Notes under the pieces: model-generated
The model's database searches: none
Told to the model about the DNA's origin: nothing
Seen by the model: the letters and a program-made list of their open reading frames with translations, nothing else
In this document: piece after piece, positions 57,801 to 64,000 of the stretch
How the letters are laid out: every line of letters begins with the position of its first letter
Position numbering within the stretch: the stretch's first letter is position 1
Program-made: the position numbers and the translations under genes
DNA from: Neodontobutis hainanensis
Lineage: Eukaryota > Chordata > Actinopteri > Gobiiformes > Odontobutidae
Assembly (NCBI GenBank): GCA_024349245.1
Contig: JALDNG010000038.1
Location: 3,747,501 to 3,811,500, forward strand
Length of the DNA: 64,000 nucleotides
Direction of reading: 5' to 3'

Positions 57801-60800
57801 AAACGCAAAGGGGTTTGCTAGTTTTCAGAGATGGAGTGGACAGACAGTGATTAGAATTATTGATTGCATCAGAAGATAGTAGTTCCCCATCCAATCACAA
57901 GAATGAGGTCTTGGCAGATTTAAAAATCCAAGTCCTCTGAGTCTGAGGAAGACAGAAACGATTAAACGGGTTTGATTACGAGACCTTTAAAATGTGGACC
58001 AGTCTACAACAGATTGAAAGTACTGTACAGTGGGTTGTAAAGTTTGACGACTGGACAGTGGAGATATGTGCAGGTCAAAGGTCAGAGATGTAGAACTTGT
58101 CCTTATCATGAGTTCTGTGAAAAAGCAGCTGTGATTGTCAATTAGTGTCAAACCGTTCTAGTCACTTACATTGATTGTTGTAATGTTTGATGTTTTTTAT
58201 CAGGAGAAAATACACATTGTTTTAGCTGTAGTCACGAGACACTCAAGATACTGAAACCCAGCATCCCGAGGGCAGATTTGAAGATTAGAATTAACTGTAT
58301 GCAAATGAGGAGCAACATTATCGAGAAAAAAAAAAAAAAACATTAGAAAAGACAATTGACACATGAGAATAATAGGTCTTGGCAAAAACATAGTGGCTTG
58401 AACTTTTCACCTCCTGCCAGCGACTTGAGCAAAGGCTGGTGTTAATCTAGTGTTAAAATCACACTTGACTCAGCCACAGACACAGAGGACTCAGAGGTTT
58501 ACTGTCCTTGATCACAAGTGAGTTATTTATCCATATTATATAATTTTTTAACATCAGACAGTTGAAACATGTTAAGGTTAACACTTACAAACATTGGTCT
58601 GATTATAAGAAAACAAACTAGTTAACCTTAAGTAAAGACAAAATGAACATTTTTTGGATCATATTATATTACTTTTGGAGAAAAAGATTTTGAATTGATT
58701 TGACATTTTTATTCTCCGGCTTTATACTTTTTCTGAGATGGAATAAAAAAATGCTACCCAAGAAGTGAAGTAAAAAACCAAATGGGAGCTACTGTAGTAA
58801 CTATTCTGATGTATGAAAGAATATGGAAGAAGAAAAATGGGAAAGTAAAGTCATCAAAAAAGTTGTTGTTGGACCATTTTCTGTCTTAACCAATGTCAAA
58901 CCCTACTCATGTGCTTCTTTATGTTTGCCCTGTTGTAACATGGACAGGTGGCGTTTGGGGCCAAAAGGTCAGCCCATTGTTGATTTGGGATGTGGGAGTG
59001 GTGTCGTAACATGAGAAGTGGCATAGCAGCGAGTGCCAGGCCTTTGCCCTTCGTTCACCTCCTGTTATCATGTGTTTATCATCTGTTCGCGCACGAATCG
59101 ATATCTCGCCAAACAATCTTCCTCAATTGCCTCACATGAATTTGATCGCCAGACTTGAAAATGGGCAGTGAAATCTGGCGCGAGCACATTTGATGACAGC
59201 ATTCGACATAAACAGAGACCTGCTAGAAGTGTAGCCACAGTGTTGATGAACCAAAAGGGCCATGTCTGGGTTTATTTCTGCTCTAAAGGTGAGTCCTGGA
59301 AATCTCAAAAGGATAGAGAGATGAATATTGCTATTCTGATTTGTTACTTCACAAAATTAACAAAAATCCATCTTGTACTGCTCCAAGTAAAGTATTAAGT
59401 GTTTTACTGAAACTAATGCAAACAACATGGCTTAGGAAAAAAATGTCTAAATCTAATCACCGACCAATTCTTCATATTTATTACCTGCCCTTTAACAGAA
59501 TCTATCTCTCTAGCACAAGCTTTGAGGTTATACCACATAGATTCATTAACTCACTAACACATACCTTTTGTTATGAATTGCCATCTCTTTGGTAAGACCA
59601 TATAACTATGCCTTCTTTTCTCTCTTTTCTCTAGTTTTCCATGACACAATGGACCCTTATAAACAGGTGTGCACTGCTTCTCTGAGCCTGCAGTTCAACA
59701 GAACTACACAGGCACTAACTCTACTAGTGCCACACACCTCTACCTCAAAAACCCTTGAATATCAATTTTAAATGCAACGCTATGCTACAATCTATGCTAC
59801 TTTTCAGTGTTGACCTCAAATGACATCTAAGCTTTGCAAAGCCCCAAAGTGCTATTCCCTTCATTATGTGTCTTTTATAGGCCTTTGTGTACAGTATCTT
59901 GCACAAGTGTCTTAATGGACACTTCAGGGACATTTTTACAGCAGTAAATGCCAACCTGCAGTAACATTTCCATCCATAAACATGCTGCGTGCTCATTTTC
60001 ATACTCAAACAAAATTTTAACTTGTATGATTTTTCTTGCCTGGAGCAAATCCACATTGTTTTAGCTTTAGTTGCTTTTCTCTGTCGGCTCTGTTCTGCAC
60101 AAGGCCCCCGGGCTTTTCTCAGCTTTTGTAATTATATTGGCACAAGAACAATACAACTAGTGAAGCCATGGTGATTATTCAACAAGAAAATCTTACAACA
60201 ACAAAAAGAACTAGCTTAATTTACAATCCCAATCTGGATAAAATATAGTGTAATAAATTAACAGAATGCCTGGTTCATTTTGCATAATCGGAAGCGTCCC
60301 AGAGGGATTCCTCCGGTCATAAATACACTTCTAATAACCAGCTCTCAGAAATGGACTAAACACTAGTGCTACTTTTATTGTTGCTGTCGCGTCACAGAGC
60401 TATAAGTACAGATGACATAGAACCCGACAGGGAGGACCGCTGCCTTTATAGGTCTCTCAAACATCCCAGAAGTCATCACCAAATCCACTTTTATTATCTG
60501 TGTGTGTACGGCAGAGATGGAGGGTGTTGGTGGGAGTTTGGCTCGCCTGCCGTTGTGAAAAGTGTGCCTCAGTGGGAGTCGAGTGAGTGAGTCAGCTCTG
60601 AATCACGCTCAGGCACAAACATGAAGGTGCACGTTAATGTACAGATTTACTGCAGGAGCAGATGTGTAAGGGTCCAGGGGTCTGTTGTGTACAAATATTA
60701 ATGGGTGGGTGTGCAGCCATGGGGCACAAAGACTAATAGAGGAATGTTAGTAGTAGTCTCCATACTTTTTGTAGTGTTGAAGTTCTTCAGACCACTATTT

Positions 60801-63800
60801 AAAGGACTAGACTTGAATCTGTTTTCAGTCTTGATATATTTTTTACAACCATATGGAACTCTGCATTAATACAGTAATGCAGTACAAGTACAGTACAGTA
60901 TCAAGTACAGTATCAAGTACAACCAAGGACACGAGATTAAACACTTAACCTGTTTAATCTCGACTTTTTTCATTTAGATAGGACTTCCACTGATTAAAAT
61001 TGAGTTTACACTTTCTTTCTCTAGGTGTGAGTTTTCTTTTTGTCCCATGCAATAACATTGGTTTCAGTTACTGTGTTCCTGTCTACATCTTATATCATGG
61101 TCCCTAACCCCTCGATCACTACATAGGCCGGCATAATGGACTATGGTGGACTCAATTATCAAAACGTTTTGGACATTACACAACAATCTTTCTGTCAACA
61201 ATAAATACGTTATGCTTGTGTATATGTAGAAAAGACCACTAGAAGGTCACTAAAAATACACACTACAAAAAGACTATATAGTGCTCTACATATTGACTCG
61301 GGAGTGGTTTTGGACAAAGCCATGTCTCAAACTTGCTATCCTCCAGAGGCATTTCTATAAGTCTATTGTTTCATTAATTTTATGAATTCGTTTGATGTAG
61401 AGCCTGTTGAAAGTGTCAGTTCTTGGCAGATATAAAAGGGTATTCTTCAAAAAACATTTTAGAGACACAGACTGAATGTTGTAAGGAACTGTAGTGACCC
61501 ACATCATCTTATTCTTTTTTAAAAGCCCTTATTGGCAAAAACCTATCTCAAATGGTGGTGGTGGTGGGTTGCTTTGAATGTTATACCCACCCAAATATTG
61601 CCCACTCTTATTTTAATCAGGTGCATTAAAAAGGTCTCGCCTGGCCAGATTTATTAATTCTGTTTTTATTCTGTTCAAAGAACTGGCACAGTCTCTGCAT
61701 ATTTGAGTTGGATTTCCAGGGAGTAGAACAAACGAACACAGAATAAAATAACTTATGAGAAAGTTAAATTGACACAAAACAGATCAGAGCAATGAAGTAT
61801 TGCATAAATCCCACCCCTCTTTAGTTAAACGGTTATAAATCCTAATGTAAGGATTTTGACTGAGTAGGATTTGCTGTGAAGTAGCTGGCATAGCTAATGA
61901 TGATTAACTGAACGGAAGTCTTTGTGATTTCTGTATCAGTAGCAATCGTAAACATGTCACTTTCAGTCCTTTAGTTACATGACGTTGCTTAGAAACACAC
62001 ATCATTAAATAAAAAGAGATGTGACATTAGCTGATTCTTATGCAGCTTTTCTCTGTGATACAGTCCAGTGACTGTCTCACGCAGCAGCCATAGGCACTGT
62101 TTGTATCCACTGTAAAACCATTTGTTGTCTTTCGTCCAGTGTGGGCGTCTGTGCACTCACGTATGTCACAATTTGACTCATTCGTATTCAAAGGCATTCG
62201 CGCGTTCGCCCGCTCGCTGCCAGTGATAAGTGATGCTGATTATCGCTGAACTTTTGCTACACTGTGCATCACTCCCCTTGTGCTTCCCCGGCTTCTCTCA
62301 GCGACATAGTAACACTTTAACTGTGAGCGCCAGCATTGTTTTTAATCAGCTCCACGTCTATTAAGAACCCCCCGCTATTAGGACTCATTAAAACACGACT
62401 CTGGCCGTAAAAATGTGAGCGAGAACTTGAGTGAAAATAGCAATACCTCAAATAAAAGTACAATTCTAGGCCAATAGCACAAAGCATGTTCCTTTTCCCA
62501 AACCAGTGAAGTGTAGGATCAGAGTGTGTTTTACATTGCATCATCAAAATAAAATCTATAAGTGAATAACTATAATTTTCACAATAAAAGTATAATACAT
62601 GATGATGGAGCTTTACTTTGTTTCATCCCTTCCCTTTTCTGTCTACCGCTTGTAAAGTGAATTGTTTTAAACTTTAGCCCAGATGCGTTTGAGTCTTTGG
62701 TTGTTGTTGTTTACATCTTGCAAATCTGTTCAGTCTGTTCTTTTACATTGTCTGTGTGTCTTAATGAGTCAGCTGAGATTCATAACATTTTCCTGAGGCA
62801 GTTTTTCAAAATAATGTGCTTACTACATAATGTTTGGTTGGATTGGAACAAGCTTTAGATGGTTTTGAACAAGTTTTAATCAAATTTCAATAAGTTTTAT
62901 GTGGATTTTAACAGGTTGTAGATAGATTTGAACAGGTTTTATAAGTATCTGAAAACCTCTTCAAATCCATATAAAACCTGTTGGACAGTTAGACAGTTGG
63001 GTTTAAAAAGGTTTTAGTTGGATTTGAACAGGCTTTAGTTGGATTTAAACAGATTTGAGATGGATTTGAACAGGTTTTATATGGATTTGAAGAGGTTTTA
63101 GTTGGTTTAGAAAAGGCTTTAATTAGATTTGAACAGGTTTCATTTGGATTTGAAAAGGATTGAGATGGAATTCACAAAATAATGCATGCAAATGTGGCAT
63201 AAATGGGGAAATAAGAAAAGTTATGCTAAAAACAAACGATAAAGACAAATAAAAATGCACACACTGTAAAGTTTAATAAAAATGTCACAGTCTTCAGCCC
63301 CTGAAAAGATTCTCTTTAAATATTGTGGTCCCCTCTCCACTGTTACATACTGTCTTATTTAATCAAAGTAACTGTCTTCTTCTGCATGGTGGGTAAAATC
63401 CTTATTTCTCCTCCTCTTTTCTGCAATTTTTCCTCTACAAATCAAATTATAATGACTTATTGTATAGTTATATTTGACATGGACATATATAGATGTAGAT
63501 ACAAACATCTACAAAGTAAAACACTGAATTCTAAAGGTGTAACAAGATCTTGTTCCACAAGATATAGCAAGATGATTAAAGTAAAAAGCTGTCTCGTGAT
63601 ATCAGCATGGTCGAGTGTAAGGAGGAAATTAAATTGTCAGTGTGGCAACATTTAGGTTTTCCAGTTGAAATAAGAAACGGGCAAAAGAGCGCGAGACAAG
63701 CCCCAAACAATCAACAATTGTAAGAGAATAATGCCTTACACTGCGACCAACACGATCACAAACTAAAGACACAGAACAACCACAGCTTTGAACCAGCCAC

Positions 63801-64000
63801 CCCTAAATCTCATCTCGTTCTCGTTTCTTGTGGGATTTGTCTCGTCATACTCCTACTGAAAACATTCATTCTTCTTCTATGTTGCACATGTTGTTGCCAG
63901 ATTAGGACTACATCTCAAAACTGTACCTTTATCCTCAGATGAAAATGTACAGCGATTGTGTTTGATTGATGATCTGCTGTTGTATCTGTGACCTTTTAGT
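54839..64000 (+). other. cnksr2: cnksr2 intron 1 (runs off the window)
   Basis: More than 9 kb with no recognisable coding exon. It includes a 21-bp minisatellite near the right end, a poly-A run at about 58326-58341 and CA/TG-poor AT-rich sequence otherwise. Conserved non-coding elements may be present but cannot be seen without comparison. Short open frames here lack known motifs. Confidence 0.6.
62832..63170. repeat. 21-bp minisatellite with an inverted segment
   Basis: Degenerate units of 21 bp, consensus near GGTTTTAGTTGGATTTGAACA, repeat from about 62832 to 63170. From 63010 on, seven units follow in clean 21-bp register. At 62956-62982 a 27-base piece is the exact reverse complement of 63069-63095, so part of the array is inverted. 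The array lies in cnksr2 intron 1 and has no coding capacity. Confidence 0.88.

Noticed and set aside
58823..59014. Open frame containing VDLGCGSG, resembling a methyltransferase motif
   Set aside because: The motif is an isolated short match with no surrounding methyltransferase fold or exons, and it lies in cnksr2 intron 1.
1..64000. A previously undescribed gene system
   Set aside because: All supported genes belong to known vertebrate families, and the unexplained structures are repeats or transposon relics. I do not see evidence for a novel system.

Overview
The window is vertebrate nuclear DNA, AT-rich and full of introns, from a ray-finned (teleost) fish. The evidence is compact introns, several Tc1-like transposons of fish type, RTE/Rex3-like and other LINE pieces, a tRNA-derived SINE, and a Toll-like receptor of the fish TLR22/23/13 type. 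I could not determine the species. No prokaryotic, plasmid or CRISPR features are present.

Layout. (1) 1-9343 holds the 3' half of sh3kbp1 (CIN85), + strand: twelve coding exons covering the third SH3 domain, proline-rich linkers and the C-terminal coiled coil. (2) 9344-14126 is its 3' flank plus a dead Tc1-like element. (3) 14127-28996 holds a complete map3k15 (ASK3) gene, + strand: 29 coding exons that join in a single frame to 1323 residues. It carries two tandem arrays in introns; one is built of hairpin-forming 58-bp units. (4) 29000-40930 is gene-poor DNA with a SINE, a Tc1 element carrying a LINE inside it, and repeat fragments. (5) 41052-41824 is a four-exon CCL20-like CC chemokine gene, + strand, with a kappaB site and a TATA box just upstream. 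(6) 44934-49572 is a Toll-like receptor gene, - strand, with three coding exons and 953 residues; an apparent solo LTR with a 5-bp target duplication sits in its first TIR intron. (7) 49620-54770 is intergenic and contains an RTE-type LINE 3' end. (8) 54775-54838 is the first coding exon of cnksr2, + strand; its first intron runs off the right edge and contains a 21-bp minisatellite.

sh3kbp1, map3k15 and cnksr2 are also linked in mammals (human Xp22.12), so this is an ancient linkage block. The chemokine and the TLR lie between map3k15 and cnksr2. They are an effector and a sensor of innate immunity, but nothing in the sequence shows that they are co-regulated. MAP3K15 belongs to the ASK stress-kinase family, SH3KBP1 is an endocytic adaptor and CNKSR2 is a Ras/MAPK scaffold. 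The three do not form an operon-like unit.

I found no convincing undescribed gene system. The most unusual structures are the 58-bp hairpin array, the nested transposon, the solo LTR in the TLR and the inverted segment in the 21-bp minisatellite. All exon borders were read by eye from splice sites, reading frame and family knowledge, without transcript data.
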